Source: Levilactobacillus lanxiensis
GTDB taxonomy: Bacteria; Bacillota; Bacilli; Lactobacillales; Lactobacillaceae
Length of the DNA: 64,000 bases
Direction of reading: 5' to 3'
Assembly: GCF_016861655.1 (NCBI RefSeq)
Contig: NZ_BOLN01000005.1
Coordinates: 62,001 to 126,000, forward strand
Every line of letters starts with the position of its first letter. The first letter of the stretch is position 1. The translations under genes were made by a program, and so were the position numbers. The notes beneath the pieces are model-generated. The model was not told the DNA's origin. It saw nothing but the letters and a program-made list of their open reading frames with translations, and made no database searches. Of this stretch, positions 6,844-17,063 are shown in pieces.

Positions 6844-9800
6844 AATGGCTCCTTAAATTCTTGATTGATTTGGTCTGCAAATTTCGTCAGCTCAGACCGC
6901 AACTGATTCCGGTACTTAATCTTTGACAACTCACGAATATCATCGTCCTGGGCATCCGTTTGATAATACTTCTGACCACCACTAATAATCTTCGTGACTT
7001 CATTATTTTCGTTTAAATCATCGTTACCAACCACGTGACGGTCCAACACCATATTAATCAGTTCACGCACACCAACAGCATCCAGCAGCCCCCATTTAGT
7101 TCGAAAGGCTAGAATTGCCGTGCGTCGACCGCGCCGGTTATGTTCATCCAAAATGCCCTTAACATCGTCAGACTTAACTGGATATTGGTGAACAATATCG
7201 CCCTCAAATTTCTGATTATGGACATCATCAGCCATCCGCTTTATTTGTCGGCTGTACTGCCGATCTTCCAACTGATCTGCTAAGTCATTGATTCGATGGT
7301 AACTCTTATCCGCAGCTTCTTGATCACCCGAATTACTTTGGTTCAAGAAATTAGCAATAAGCTCTTCCAAGTAATCATAATCAACTTCAACTTCATTGAC
7401 GTGTTCCATCTCTAAGTTGAAGTCTCCATAATCAATTGAATTCGGATTGTCTCCTGTAGTCGACGGTTCAAGGCGGTCCTTAACCCCAATAGCAATCGTA
7501 GAAGTTAACCGAATTTCTTCTTCCTCCGACAAACCAACCTTATTCAATAGATCATCGGGATGGTCATAATCATACTGATCATCCTGCTTTAACAAAGCCA
7601 TATTATGGTTGTACTGCTGTAATAAATTGAACGCCTGCTGCACACTCGCCTTACCAACCGGAATCTGTGTGAATCCGCTAGTTAGTTCATCTAAGTGTGT
7701 TAGCAAATTCTTAGTATCCTTAACTGTCTGTTTGAAGTCAGGAGCGACGACCCCAGTTCCGCCCAAATCTGGTTGGATACTAGCCGAATTACGATCCGCA
7801 TACGTTTGAAGCGCGTCATTCATTAATTTTTCCGTCTGTGCCGGCCAACGATAATTTACAATTCGCCCATACGGTTTCTGTTGCATATCCTGAATCCGAT
7901 TAGTCCGCGAATAAGCTTGAATGAGATTGGCCCCTTGTAGCGTCCGATCCACGTACAAAGTATTTAAGTATGGTGCATCAAATCCCGTTAATAACTGATT
8001 AATGACAATGACTAAATTCAAGTAATCCGACTGGTCATCACTAATCGTTCGATTCAGCCGAGAAACGACATCATCCGTATAGCCACGAACATTATCATCC
8101 CCAAAGGCGGTCCCAAATAGCTTATTGTAAGCCATCATTGCTTCATGCAAGCCCTTATTGTTATCCAGCATAGCACCACCGTTCGTCGTATCCTGACTGA
8201 ACGTTACGGCCACTTTCAAACGCTGTTCTTCGGGCAATTCTGCGTTTCGTCGTTGGAACTCGTCAAAATACTTCATGGCCATCGGCGTCGAACTACCTCC
8301 GCCAACATGTGTCGTCAGCATAGCACTATAACGGCCGTTTACAGAACGGTTCCGCCATTTCTTTAAGATATCCTCAACCACCAGTTTAACGTGGTCGTCG
8401 TTGTCGTCATACACGCCTGAGCCGACAGTATCATCCATGTCTTCTCGAGAAAGATGGTCAATTTTGAAATGAATTTGTTCCTGCGTCCAGTCTGGATGTT
8501 GCTGTTGATAAAACTGCGGCAGGTACTGCTCTTTCAGGACATCTTCGGATAACGTGGTATTGAAGTCTACCTTGAATCCCAAGACATTCCTATCCGCGAT
8601 AGCTTCCCGAATCGTGTAAGCATGAAGCAAATCACCAAAGATTTCTTGCGTTGTCACGCCCTCGAATCTAGGCGTCCCCGTATAACCAACCCAGGCCCCG
8701 TGTGGAAAACCATTTTTAGCCCGTTGTAGCATATCCCCAGCTGTGGACCGATGAGCTTCATCCACAATAAAGACAATATGTTGGTCCGGTTTCTTAAAGT
8801 TAGAGCGTTGAACTAACCGGTCTAACTTTTGAATTGATGTCACAATAATGCCGCCGTGTTGCCGTAATTTTCTAGCAAGCATATTCACGTTGGCTGTATC
8901 TGAAATAATACCATTTTTATTTTCGTCATTGGTATCCGGATCATATGCCGAATAATTATCCGTCGTTTGTTGCGTCAGAGCAATCCGGTCGACCAAGAAG
9001 ACCACTTTATCAACGTTAGGCAAGCGCGAAGCCAACCAGGCCGTTTTGAAACTACTGATAGTTTTCCCCGACCCAGTCGTATGCCAAATATAGCCCAGCT
9101 TCTGGCTATCGTGGTCAAAACTGGCATTCCTGATGCGTTCAATAACCTTGCGCGTCGCATAAACCTGGTATGGCCGCATAACTTTTAGCATTTGATGGTG
9201 CTTGGTCCCATCTAAAATCATGTAACTTGTTGCCATTTGATGGGCCATTGGAATCGACATCATTCTGTTTAGAAAATCACGCCAAGCCATGACCGGTTGA
9301 TTGTTATCTTCACGTTGCCAATGAAAAGCAAAATCTAGATTGAATTTATCTTCAGTGGTGTTCGCCATATAGCGCGTATCGTCTGGCGTCATTCCTACCA
9401 AGATTTGAACCGTCGAATAGATATCCGAAAACTGGTTCTCATGAATATACTGATGCATTTGATTCAAGGCTTCTTTAACGTTTCTTGCGGCCGTCTTTTC
9501 CTCAATCTGAATAATAGGTAATCCATTAATCAGCAAAGTCGTATCAAACCGCCGGCTCCGACAGTTAGCCAATTTGGCCGGTCGCTCAATCTGATTCACA
9601 ACTTGGTAGACCGTTCCTCCAGCACCGACGAAGGCTTGATCAAACACAGTCAAAAAGACGTGTTCCCCTGTGTCGGTATCAATTTCAACCTGGGACACGC
9701 CATTTAGACCATATAAAAATTTTCCGGCCAAGTACGGCGTTTTCAAGTCATCGATTTGATTCTTGACTTGTGCAAACTCCGTAGCACTCAGCGGTTGCTT

Positions 9801-9956
9801 TAATTTATCTTGATTATTACGTTCTAAAATTGTCTTGAAGTTTTGCCACAATTGGTCGGTCGTCTTAATCTCTGGCAAATATTGCCACTGCTTGGAACCA
9901 CCAATCTGTGTCAGATGATCAATTAATCTGTCTTCAAACTCAAGTTCAGCTTCCAT
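6840..9956 (-). CDS. hsdR: Type I restriction endonuclease subunit
   Basis: A 1038-residue HsdR that translocates DNA with ATP and cleaves unmethylated DNA away from the recognition site. The nuclease domain shows D138 and E152-x-K154 (PIIQIEEK) of the PD-(D/E)xK fold. Superfamily 2 motor motifs follow: Walker A TGSGKT at 294-299, DEAH at 399-402, YTGTPR near 425, LLTGFDAP and QAYSRTNRIQ. The C-terminal quarter, rich in acidic residues, likely contacts HsdM. ATG at 9956 is the first gene of the operon. A TATAGT box on the minus strand around 10003-10008 may belong to its promoter, but no good -35 is seen. Confidence 0.96.
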   Translation of the reverse strand: MEAELEFEDRLIDHLTQIGGSKQWQYLPEIKTTDQLWQNFKTILERNNQDKLKQPLSATEFAQVKNQIDDLKTPYLAGKFLYGLNGVSQVEIDTDTGEHVFLTVFDQAFVGAGGTVYQVVNQIERPAKLANCRSRRFDTTLLINGLPIIQIEEKTAARNVKEALNQMHQYIHENQFSDIYSTVQILVGMTPDDTRYMANTTEDKFNLDFAFHWQREDNNQPVMAWRDFLNRMMSIPMAHQMATSYMILDGTKHHQMLKVMRPYQVYATRKVIERIRNASFDHDSQKLGYIWHTTGSGKTISSFKTAWLASRLPNVDKVVFLVDRIALTQQTTDNYSAYDPDTNDENKNGIISDTANVNMLARKLRQHGGIIVTSIQKLDRLVQRSNFKKPDQHIVFIVDEAHRSTAGDMLQRAKNGFPHGAWVGYTGTPRFEGVTTQEIFGDLLHAYTIREAIADRNVLGFKVDFNTTLSEDVLKEQYLPQFYQQQHPDWTQEQIHFKIDHLSREDMDDTVGSGVYDDNDDHVKLVVEDILKKWRNRSVNGRYSAMLTTHVGGGSSTPMAMKYFDEFQRRNAELPEEQRLKVAVTFSQDTTNGGAMLDNNKGLHEAMMAYNKLFGTAFGDDNVRGYTDDVVSRLNRTISDDQSDYLNLVIVINQLLTGFDAPYLNTLYVDRTLQGANLIQAYSRTNRIQDMQQKPYGRIVNYRWPAQTEKLMNDALQTYADRNSASIQPDLGGTGVVAPDFKQTVKDTKNLLTHLDELTSGFTQIPVGKASVQQAFNLLQQYNHNMALLKQDDQYDYDHPDDLLNKVGLSEEEEIRLTSTIAIGVKDRLEPSTTGDNPNSIDYGDFNLEMEHVNEVEVDYDYLEELIANFLNQSNSGDQEAADKSYHRINDLADQLEDRQYSRQIKRMADDVHNQKFEGDIVHQYPVKSDDVKGILDEHNRRGRRTAILAFRTKWGLLDAVGVRELINMVLDRHVVGNDDLNENNEVTKIISGGQKYYQTDAQDDDIRELSKIKYRNQLRSELTKFADQINQEFKEPL

Positions 9957-10041
9957 GTATTTTCACCCTAATTTTCCGATAGCTTCTAAGTATTTACACC
10001 TACTATACCATGTAATAGCTTAGGGAGCACTAGGGTTCTAG

Positions 10042-10938
10042 CTACTTTTTGACGCTTTCTTGCTTCAACTTCAACTGCTCCGTTTCGTTGTAGAAGTTCC
10101 CTTCAATATCCACGGTGTTGACCAGGTTCACGAAGGCGTTGGCGTCGACGTCCTTGACCGCGTGCTCCAGGGCGTACAGTTCATACCGGGAGATGACGGT
10201 CATTAGGACCGCACTATCCTTGCGGCTGTACGCGCCAAACGCTGGCATTACCGTGATGCCGCGAATCAGCGTCTGGTTCAGCTCGTCGATGACAGCGTCC
10301 TGCTTCGTGGTGACGATGAAGGCCGTCAGCTTTTGGTGCCGGGTGTGAATGCTGTCGACAACCCGCGACATTGCATAAATTGAGATGATCGTGTATAAAG
10401 CACTTTCCCAGCCAAATAAAAATCCGGCCAAGATCACGATGCTAAAGTTAATCATCATCATGAGCGTTCCAATCGTCCGGCCGGTGGTCTTCTCCAGTAC
10501 CACGGCGACGATGTCCATGCCCCCGGTCGAGAACCCATTTTTTAAGGGGTAAGCCACACCGATTCCAGTCAGAATTCCGCCAAACAACGCTGCCAACAGG
10601 GAATTGTTGGAAATGTTGTTCACGGGGACGACGATGGCCAGCAGCGAGGTCAGGACCGCCACGGCAATCGAATAGATGGTGAAGCTCCGGCCGACCTTGA
10701 ACCAGCCTAACAGGCCGATGGGGATGTTGAACAGCAGGATGAACCACCCAGTGCTCAGGTGAATGCCACCCATTTCTAATAACGTTGAAATAATCTGGGA
10801 AATCCCGTTGATTCCGGCACTAAATATTTTGCCCGGCACCAGGAATTCGTTCAGGGCGATGGCGGTAATCAGGGCGGACCCAATTAAAATCAAGAGATGC
10901 TTCCCAAATTCACGTCTGCTTTCTAATGTGTTTCTCAT
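10042..10938 (-). CDS. YitT family membrane protein
   Basis: A 298-residue integral membrane protein of the YitT/DUF161 family. Five to six hydrophobic segments occupy residues about 14-195 (for example LLILIGSALITAIALNEFLV and GILTGIGVAYPLKNGFSTGG), then a soluble C-terminal DUF2179 domain (about 215-285) with the GITVMPAFGAYSRKDS segment. The biochemical role of this family is not established. The gene is monocistronic: about 85 nt downstream lies the unrelated hsdR start and upstream is a divergent dipeptidase gene. No features suggest damage. Confidence 0.9.
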   Translation of the reverse strand: MRNTLESRREFGKHLLILIGSALITAIALNEFLVPGKIFSAGINGISQIISTLLEMGGIHLSTGWFILLFNIPIGLLGWFKVGRSFTIYSIAVAVLTSLLAIVVPVNNISNNSLLAALFGGILTGIGVAYPLKNGFSTGGMDIVAVVLEKTTGRTIGTLMMMINFSIVILAGFLFGWESALYTIISIYAMSRVVDSIHTRHQKLTAFIVTTKQDAVIDELNQTLIRGITVMPAFGAYSRKDSAVLMTVISRYELYALEHAVKDVDANAFVNLVNTVDIEGNFYNETEQLKLKQESVKK

Positions 10939-11195
10939 CTTATACTCCTCTCACGCGTTGTGTCGTTTTAATTATTTAACCACAACGACGGGCCGTTGAC
11001 CAGCAATAGGAGGGGCTTTGCCGGGTCAACTAACCACAAAAGCCCCGGAGCGCTTGCAATCTTTCTGCATAAATATTTATTTTTATGAGAATTATAAACA
11101 AAATAATTAAAAACGCCCCGAAATTAATCGAACCTAAAATAAACATGCTAGAATTAGGACTGTAGTCTAATCAAATTTAGAAAGGAGAGCCCCTA

Positions 11196-12611
11196 TTGAA
11201 TTATTCCGCATGTACCAGTATTTTAATTGGTCCTCGGGCCACGGTAGATGGCTCGGTCATCATTGGGCGTAACGAAGACGCCAAGGCCGCTTGGCCCAAG
11301 CATTTCGTCGTTCACCCAGCGAAGACCGCAACCACCCCGCAACAGTTTGTCAGTACCGACAATGGCTTCACCATGCCCTTGCCCCTGACGGCCGCGAAGT
11401 ATACTGCCACCCCCGAATGGACCGACAAGTATGGTCTGTTTGAAGAAGACGGCATCAACGCTTACGGTGTGGCCATGAGCGCCACGGAGAGTACCTACTC
11501 CAACGAACGCGTGCTTGGCGCCGATCCGTTGGTCAAAGACGGTATCGGCGAGGAAGCCATGGTGACCGTGGTGCTGCCCTACGTGAAGACGGCCAGAGAA
11601 GGTGTCTTACGCCTCGGCCAATTGGTCGAAACGTACGGTACCAGCGAGTCCAACGGTATTTTGTTTGCCGACCAGCAGGAAGCCTGGTACCTGGAAACGG
11701 GTGCGGGTCACTACTGGGTCGCTCAGCGGATCCCGGCTAACGGTTACGCCGTCGTTGCCAATCAAATGGCGATTCAAGCCATTGACTTCCACGATGACGC
11801 GAACTTCCTTTACGCCCGGGATCTCCAGAGCTTTGTGGCGACCAACCACTTGAACCCGCACAGTGACCGGTTCATTTGGCGCGACATCTTTGGGACCCAG
11901 GATCAGTCGGATCTGTACTACAATACGCCACGGGTCTGGGACGGCCAACGTCGTTTCACCCCGCAAGTGGCGCAAGAACCGCAATCATTTAAGCTTCCCT
12001 TTATTCAGTACGCCGACCACCTGCTGGCTGTGGACGAGGCCCAGGCCTACCTGGGCAGTCATTTCGAAGGCACACCGTACGATCCGGTGGGGTCCGGTTC
12101 AGCCGCTGAGAAGACCGCGTTCCGGCCAATCAGTTTGGCCAAGACCCAGGAATCACACGTGCTCCAGCTCCGGCCCGACATGGACCCCGCTTTGGCTGGG
12201 ATTCAGTGGCTGGCCATGGGTGTCGCCGCACAAAGCGTCTACGTGCCCTTCTACGCCGGCATCGACAGTACCCCAGAGGCGTACCACTTAGGCGCCGAAA
12301 CCTACGACGACCAGTCTGCTTACTGGGTCTACAAGTTAGTGAGCGTCTTGCTGGATGCTCATTACCACGAAGCTTGGCCAACGGTCAGTGCCGTGCAAAA
12401 GGACCTGCGGATTGCCTTTAAACAGTCCGTGAAACAAACGGATGCCACCGGTCAACGACTGTCTGGCATCGAGCTCAACCATTACTTAACGCAACAGGCG
12501 AACGTGAACGCTGCATTGGGAATTAAGCGCTACCGCGAGCTAGCCGCGACCTTGATCACCAAGGCCACCGACATGGGTCCTTTGAATTATCACCAGGACC
12601 TTAATTTATAA
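11196..12611 (+). CDS. pepDA: C69 family dipeptidase (PepDA type)
   Basis: A 471-residue cytosolic dipeptidase of the N-terminal nucleophile superfamily, peptidase family C69, which releases amino acids from dipeptides. The start MNYSACTSILIGPRATVDGS places the presumed nucleophile Cys6 right after a short leader, followed by the family motif GRNEDAKAAWPKH. I chose the TTG start at 11196 because AAAGGAGAG lies 7 nt upstream and no in-frame ATG fits the Cys position. The adjacent downstream transporter gene is 45 nt away, so peptide breakdown and amino acid transport may be co-expressed. Substrate range cannot be judged from sequence. Confidence 0.9.
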   Translation: MNYSACTSILIGPRATVDGSVIIGRNEDAKAAWPKHFVVHPAKTATTPQQFVSTDNGFTMPLPLTAAKYTATPEWTDKYGLFEEDGINAYGVAMSATESTYSNERVLGADPLVKDGIGEEAMVTVVLPYVKTAREGVLRLGQLVETYGTSESNGILFADQQEAWYLETGAGHYWVAQRIPANGYAVVANQMAIQAIDFHDDANFLYARDLQSFVATNHLNPHSDRFIWRDIFGTQDQSDLYYNTPRVWDGQRRFTPQVAQEPQSFKLPFIQYADHLLAVDEAQAYLGSHFEGTPYDPVGSGSAAEKTAFRPISLAKTQESHVLQLRPDMDPALAGIQWLAMGVAAQSVYVPFYAGIDSTPEAYHLGAETYDDQSAYWVYKLVSVLLDAHYHEAWPTVSAVQKDLRIAFKQSVKQTDATGQRLSGIELNHYLTQQANVNAALGIKRYRELAATLITKATDMGPLNYHQDLNL

Positions 12612-12656
12612 GACGGGTGAACCAATCGTCACCACATATAATGGGAGATATTAAAA

Positions 12657-14168
12657 ATGGATAAGCAAAAGAAGATTGGACTTTCTAGTCTGATCTTAAT
12701 GATCTTCACGGCCATCTACGGCTTTGCCAACACGACGGTCGCCTATGATCAAATGGGTTACGCAAGTATCATTTGGTACATCTTAGCGGCACTCCTCTTC
12801 TTCCTGCCAAGTGCGTTGATGCTGGCGGAATACGGGTCTTCGTTTAAGGAAGCCAAAGGTGGGATTTATTCTTGGTTGGCCGGTTCCATCGGTGAAAAAT
12901 GGGCCTTCATTGGGACCTTCATCTGGTTGTCATCCTGGATCATCTGGATGCTGTCAACCTCGACGAAGGTTTGGATTCCCCTGTCAACACTGATTTCCGG
13001 TTCCGACCAAACGCAAACTTGGTCCTTCTTGGGACTGAGCTCGACGCAAACAATCGGTCTGTTGGGTATCGTGTGGATTCTCGCCGTGACTTTCTTCGCC
13101 TCACGGGGAATCAACTCCATCGCTAAGATTTCCTCATTGGGGGGGATCTTCGTGATGATCCTGACCGGGGTCTTCTTCATCGCCAGTATCGTGATCGTCA
13201 TCTTAAACCACGGTCAACTCGCTGAACCAATCAACGGGATTCACAGCTTCGTGGCCTCGCCAAATCCGCAATTCTCTTCACCAATGGCTCTGCTGTCCTT
13301 CGTGACGTACGCGGTTTTCGCCTATGCCGGGATGGAATCCATGGGGGGCATCACCGACAGTATGGACAAGCCTGAAAAGACCTTCCCTAAAGGGTTGATT
13401 ATTTCAACGATTGCCATTACGATCATGTACTCCCTGTCCATCTTCCTCTGGGGGATCAGTGCCAACTGGACCCAAGTGTTGGGCAAGAGTCAAGTCAACC
13501 TGGGGAACATTACCTACGTGTTGATGAACAACTTGGGGCTGGTCTTGGGTAAAGCCATGGGTCTCTCCGGTGCCGCTTCATTGACGATGGGTCACGTGTT
13601 AGCCCGGTTGACTGGGTTGAGCATGTTCATGGCCTACCTGGGTTCCTTCTTCGTTCTGGTCTACTCACCACTGAAGTCCTTCATCGTGGGGTCTTCACCA
13701 AAACTGTGGCCAGCCCGGATGACGAAGTTGAACAAGGCTGGGATGCCCGGTTACGCAATGTGGGTCCAAGCTATCGTCGTTGCCGTCTTCATCTTCTTGG
13801 TTGCCTTTGGGGGCAACGCGGCTAACGAGTTCTACTTGATCTTGACGGATATGGGGAACGTGTCAACGTCCTTCCCTTACCTGTTCTTGATTGGGGCCTT
13901 CCCATTCTTCAAGCGTCGGACGGACCTGGAACGGCCATTCGTTATCTTCAAGAGTCGCCTGTGGACGAACGTCATTGTGACGGTCGTGCTGGTCATCTTG
14001 GTCGGTGGGATTGGGTTTACCTGTCTCCAACCAATCCTGGACCACGATTACATGACCGCCTTCTGGACGATCATCGGGCCTATCTTCTTCGGGGCAGTCG
14101 CATGGATCTTCTACTACAACGCGCAAAAGCGTGCTTCTAAGGACGAACGCCCTGCTGACGAAAACTAA
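12657..14168 (+). CDS. yjeM: APC-superfamily amino acid transporter, YjeM-like
   Basis: A 503-residue membrane protein with about 12 hydrophobic segments, starting KKIGLSSLILMIFTAIYGFANTTVAY, the form seen in the YjeM branch of the glutamate/gamma-aminobutyrate antiporter family. The segments AEYGSSFKEAKGGIYSWLAG and FAYAGMESMGGITDSMDKPEKTFPKG match the APC helices 2 and 6. The substrate is unproven; an amino acid or GABA-type exchanger is the family expectation. The start ATG follows GGGAGA. It probably shares a transcript with the dipeptidase and ends at a strong terminator. Confidence 0.85.
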   Translation: MDKQKKIGLSSLILMIFTAIYGFANTTVAYDQMGYASIIWYILAALLFFLPSALMLAEYGSSFKEAKGGIYSWLAGSIGEKWAFIGTFIWLSSWIIWMLSTSTKVWIPLSTLISGSDQTQTWSFLGLSSTQTIGLLGIVWILAVTFFASRGINSIAKISSLGGIFVMILTGVFFIASIVIVILNHGQLAEPINGIHSFVASPNPQFSSPMALLSFVTYAVFAYAGMESMGGITDSMDKPEKTFPKGLIISTIAITIMYSLSIFLWGISANWTQVLGKSQVNLGNITYVLMNNLGLVLGKAMGLSGAASLTMGHVLARLTGLSMFMAYLGSFFVLVYSPLKSFIVGSSPKLWPARMTKLNKAGMPGYAMWVQAIVVAVFIFLVAFGGNAANEFYLILTDMGNVSTSFPYLFLIGAFPFFKRRTDLERPFVIFKSRLWTNVIVTVVLVILVGGIGFTCLQPILDHDYMTAFWTIIGPIFFGAVAWIFYYNAQKRASKDERPADEN

Positions 14169-14185
14169 ATTATTTGTGCTTTTTG

Positions 14186-14219
14186 AGGAAACCCTTTTGT
14201 TTTTGGGGTTTCCTTTTTT
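14186..14219 (+). terminator. Terminator of the pepDA-yjeM operon
   Basis: Perfect 9-bp stem AGGAAACCC/GGGTTTCCT (14186-14194 with 14206-14214) followed by six T. Confidence 0.85.
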
Positions 14220-14241
14220 GTTGGCTGATTATGTCCTAAAT

Positions 14242-14274
14242 TAAAAAAAACACGCTGATTTTGTTAATCAACGC
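14242..14274 (-). terminator. Minus-strand terminator beyond the CRISPR remnant
   Basis: Stem 14253-14260 with 14266-14273; the one mismatch becomes a G-U pair on the minus strand, and the hairpin is followed there by eight U. It would end a minus-strand transcript coming from the CRISPR remnant. Confidence 0.5.
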
Positions 14275-14316
14275 GTCACCTACCGATGTGGTGCTACTAA
14301 CTTGTTATAGATGTTA

Positions 14317-14405
14317 AAATCAGCCCTACGTCCGTGGGGAATACTTGCTGGTGCGCATGGTCAGAGATTTAAAGGCGGGATCACCCCCACATCCGTGGGG
14401 AATAC
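14317..14405 (-). CRISPR. Orphan CRISPR remnant: two 28-nt repeats, one 33-nt spacer
   Basis: The repeat at 14378-14405 (ends CCGTGGGGAATAC on plus) and a degenerate copy at 14317-14344 enclose a 33-nt unique spacer (14345-14377). The 28+33 spacing and the CCCCAC/GTGGGG stem are those of type I-E repeats. Their crRNA-sense strand is minus (begins GTATTCCCCAC). The degenerate copy then lies at the leader-distal end, where repeat decay is usual: differences pile up at its 3' part. No cas genes occur in the window, and the sequence beyond 14405 is not an obvious leader. Probably the last piece of a deleted array. Confidence 0.7.
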
Positions 14406-14545
14406 ACTAAACAAACGCTGCCACACCGGGATTCTATTTTTCCAAAAGTACCGTTTTCCTTTAACTTGCCTCTCTAGCATACCTCAGTCCCACCCCGTTA
14501 ACAATCGCTAAAACGCCATCCGCCAAATCCGCAATAAATCTGATA

Positions 14546-14582
14546 ATAAAAAAGCCACCCTCGCTCAACGCGAAGATGGCTT
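14546..14582 (-). terminator. Terminator of kup
   Basis: Stem 14552-14563 with 14571-14582 (two mismatches), followed on the minus strand by a run of U; it directly follows the kup stop codon. Confidence 0.75.
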
Positions 14583-14596
14583 CACACACTCTATCA

Positions 14597-16600
14597 CTAC
14601 TCCACCCGATTCCGCCGCAAAGTCCGGTCGGGCTGATGGCCAATGAACAATGGCACCCGTTCCTCGACCACGTCACTGAAGGCCAGGCCGTACCAGCGCT
14701 GGGGCGACAGTGAAATCCGCTGCAGCAGTAAGCGCCCGCCAATCAGCAGGCGGTCGAGCGTTGGCAAGTCCTCCTGTGCGCCCAGATCCTGAAACTGTTG
14801 ATTCAGCATGACAAATTTGAAATTACCCACGCGACGGCCTGGAATACTGGAATACCGTGGCGTTTGGTCGTCCAGCAACCCTTCCTTTAACAAGTCATTC
14901 ACAATCTGGCGCAAGTAGACGTTCAATCGCTGCGGCTTCTTGAATCCCAGGTACAGCTGCACGTCCATCACACTACGCGACCCCAGCTGCTCCACCGTGT
15001 ACGCGCACTCATACGGCGTATCCGTCTCGTTCACCGTCACGAACCAGTAGACCTTGGCGCGCTTCGGTTGCTGGTCCAAAATGGAGTAGACCGTTGCTCG
15101 CTTGACCGCGTAATCCGGCCCCACGTGCCCGATGTACACCAAATTGGTGGCAAACGGCGGCACCTGGTCGTCCTGGCTCAACGCATCTAGTTGCGGCACA
15201 AAGTCCATCAGCGACACGTTTTCCGCCTCTGCCAAATGGGCATCCCGCCGCAGATTACCCGCGTGCCAGAAAATCATCACGGTCAAAATTGCCAACGTGA
15301 GTAGCACCGTCACGTACCCGCCGTGCACAAATTTTGCCAGGCTGGCCACCAGAAACAAACTTTCCAACAGACCAAACGCCACCACGTACACCTGTGCCAG
15401 GACGTGGTGGCCCCGCTGCAGCAGAAAGGCGTGCAGCAACAGCGTCGTCATCAGCATGGTCAGCGTAATGGCCAGACCGTACGCCGCCTCCATGTGGCTG
15501 GACGTTTGAAAAAACCACACGATGCTCAGCGTCACGGCGCAGAGTAGCCAATTGACCGTACCAACGTACAGTTGACTCTTCACGTTCCCCGGGAATTTAA
15601 TCCGCAGTCGCGGCAACAATTTCAGCCCAATGGCCTCGTGCACCAACGTGTAGGAGCCCGTGATCAACGCCTGCGACGCGATGATGGCCGCAATCGTGGC
15701 AATGACAATCGCAAACCACTGCCAGTGCGCCGGGACCATCGCGTAAAAGGGATTCACCGGATGAGCCGTTGCCAGGGCCGCCCCGTGGCGAATCACCCAC
15801 GCGCCCTGACCCAGATAGCTCAGCATCAGCATGGCGTACACGAACGGCCAGGTGCCGTAAATATTGCGCTTGCCGACCTGCCCCATGTCCGAGTACAGCG
15901 CCTCCGCCCCGGTCGTCGCCAGGAAAACGCTGCCCAGGATGAAGATGCCCTGACGATTGACCGGACTGAAGAGAAAACGCACGGCGTAAACCGGTGATAA
16001 CGCCCGCAACATCCCCGGCACCGTCAGCAAATTTTGCAGACCCATCACCCCAATAAAGCTAAACCAGATCAACATTAACGGGCCAAACGACCAGCCAATC
16101 ATCTGCGTGCCGAAGCGCTGAATCAGAAAGAGCCCCAGCAAGATGCCGGTCACCACCAGCAGGACCCAGCCCTGATTGGCGCTGAAATGCACCGGCCCGA
16201 TAACCTGGCCCTTGAGTCCCTCAATCGCCGAAGTCACTGTCACCGCGGGCGTCAACGTGCCATCCGCTAAAATGGCCGCCCCGCCAATCAGTGCGGGAAC
16301 AATCAGCCACTTGGCCTGCGTCCGCACCAGTGCGTACAAAGCAAAGATGCCGCCTTCATCGCGGTTGTCCGCCCGCATCGCCAGCAAAATATATTTAATC
16401 GTGGTAATCAACATCAGCGTCCAAAAAATCAGGGAGACGCTCCCCAACATGATGGGCGTCGCGGCCGTCATCCCCCGCCGACCCGCCGCATCAATGATCG
16501 CGTTCATGACGTAGAGCGGCGAAGTGCCAATGTCCCCGTAGACGATGCCCAGGGTGATCAACATCCCCAGTCCCGATAGCGTGCGCGTCGTGGTTTTCAT
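14597..16600 (-). CDS. kup: KUP-type potassium uptake transporter
   Basis: A 667-residue KUP/HAK/KT family proton-coupled K+ importer. It begins [28 protein letters not shown], the conserved first helix with GDIGTSPLY, followed by about 12 membrane helices up to residue about 430 and a cytoplasmic C-terminal domain (about 450-667). Length and motifs are complete. ATG at 16600 is preceded by AAGGGAGG. The gene stands alone with a terminator after it and, about 190-300 nt before the start, a strong promoter followed by a hairpin-terminated leader (16791-16935), which suggests premature-termination control. Confidence 0.95.
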   Translation of the reverse strand: MKTTTRTLSGLGMLITLGIVYGDIGTSPLYVMNAIIDAAGRRGMTAATPIMLGSVSLIFWTLMLITTIKYILLAMRADNRDEGGIFALYALVRTQAKWLIVPALIGGAAILADGTLTPAVTVTSAIEGLKGQVIGPVHFSANQGWVLLVVTGILLGLFLIQRFGTQMIGWSFGPLMLIWFSFIGVMGLQNLLTVPGMLRALSPVYAVRFLFSPVNRQGIFILGSVFLATTGAEALYSDMGQVGKRNIYGTWPFVYAMLMLSYLGQGAWVIRHGAALATAHPVNPFYAMVPAHWQWFAIVIATIAAIIASQALITGSYTLVHEAIGLKLLPRLRIKFPGNVKSQLYVGTVNWLLCAVTLSIVWFFQTSSHMEAAYGLAITLTMLMTTLLLHAFLLQRGHHVLAQVYVVAFGLLESLFLVASLAKFVHGGYVTVLLTLAILTVMIFWHAGNLRRDAHLAEAENVSLMDFVPQLDALSQDDQVPPFATNLVYIGHVGPDYAVKRATVYSILDQQPKRAKVYWFVTVNETDTPYECAYTVEQLGSRSVMDVQLYLGFKKPQRLNVYLRQIVNDLLKEGLLDDQTPRYSSIPGRRVGNFKFVMLNQQFQDLGAQEDLPTLDRLLIGGRLLLQRISLSPQRWYGLAFSDVVEERVPLFIGHQPDRTLRRNRVE

Positions 16601-16790
16601 GGCTCAGACCTCCCTTGAATTCTGATACCAATGATAGCGATTCCGCTGACAAACCCCAAAGATTCAGGGGCAATTACGTTACTCACTAACCGAATTAAGG
16701 GGTAAGCTTGCTTTAGGGGAAACTGTTGTCGCTCGGTGATGGCCCAAAATCAGCCCCCTCAGCGTTTCCGCAACCCTAAAAAAGCGCAAA

Positions 16791-16906
16791 AAAATAGCCC
16801 CTCGTTCCTTGCGAACGAGCGGACTATTTTAAAATCTAAGAAACTCCGGCTTGCTAACCAATCTCTCTGAATCACGTTATTAGCATCTCTTAAACTCTAA
16901 TAGATA
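16791..16906 (-). ncRNA. Hairpin-terminated leader or small RNA upstream of kup
   Basis: From the promoter at 16907-16935, a transcript of about 105 nt would begin near 16899 and reach a hairpin (16791-16797 and 16801-16807 paired with 16824-16830 and 16813-16819), followed by a run of U. This is either an attenuator in the kup 5' leader or a separate small RNA. An AGAGAG stretch and the hairpin recall T-box leaders, but the TGGNACC T-box motif is absent and the RNA is too short. I could not match it to a known riboswitch class. Confidence 0.5.
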
Positions 16907-16935
16907 ACTATACACGTAAATCATCCAATCGTCAA
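16907..16935 (-). promoter_or_regulatory. Strong sigma-A promoter for the kup leader
   Basis: Minus strand: -35 TTGACG (complement of 16930-16935), exactly 17-nt spacer, -10 TATAGT (complement of 16907-16912). One of the best promoters in the window. Confidence 0.8.
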
Positions 16936-17063
16936 GAATTTTTTTGAGATTTCTACCGTTTCCAGCGAATCATCCCCCACTGAACTTACCAAGTCCCCTG
17001 TTCCCACATCATCTACAACGACCATTATAATGAAGCACAATTACATTTGGGGGAGGTAACGCC

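Noticed and set aside
14311-14511. Open frame of 66 codons across the CRISPR remnant
   Set aside because: It reads through two repeats and a spacer; no ribosome site and no recognisable product.
16791-16899. T-box leader upstream of kup
   Set aside because: AGAGAG and a terminator are present, but the TGGNACC motif and the long stem I are absent and the leader is too short.
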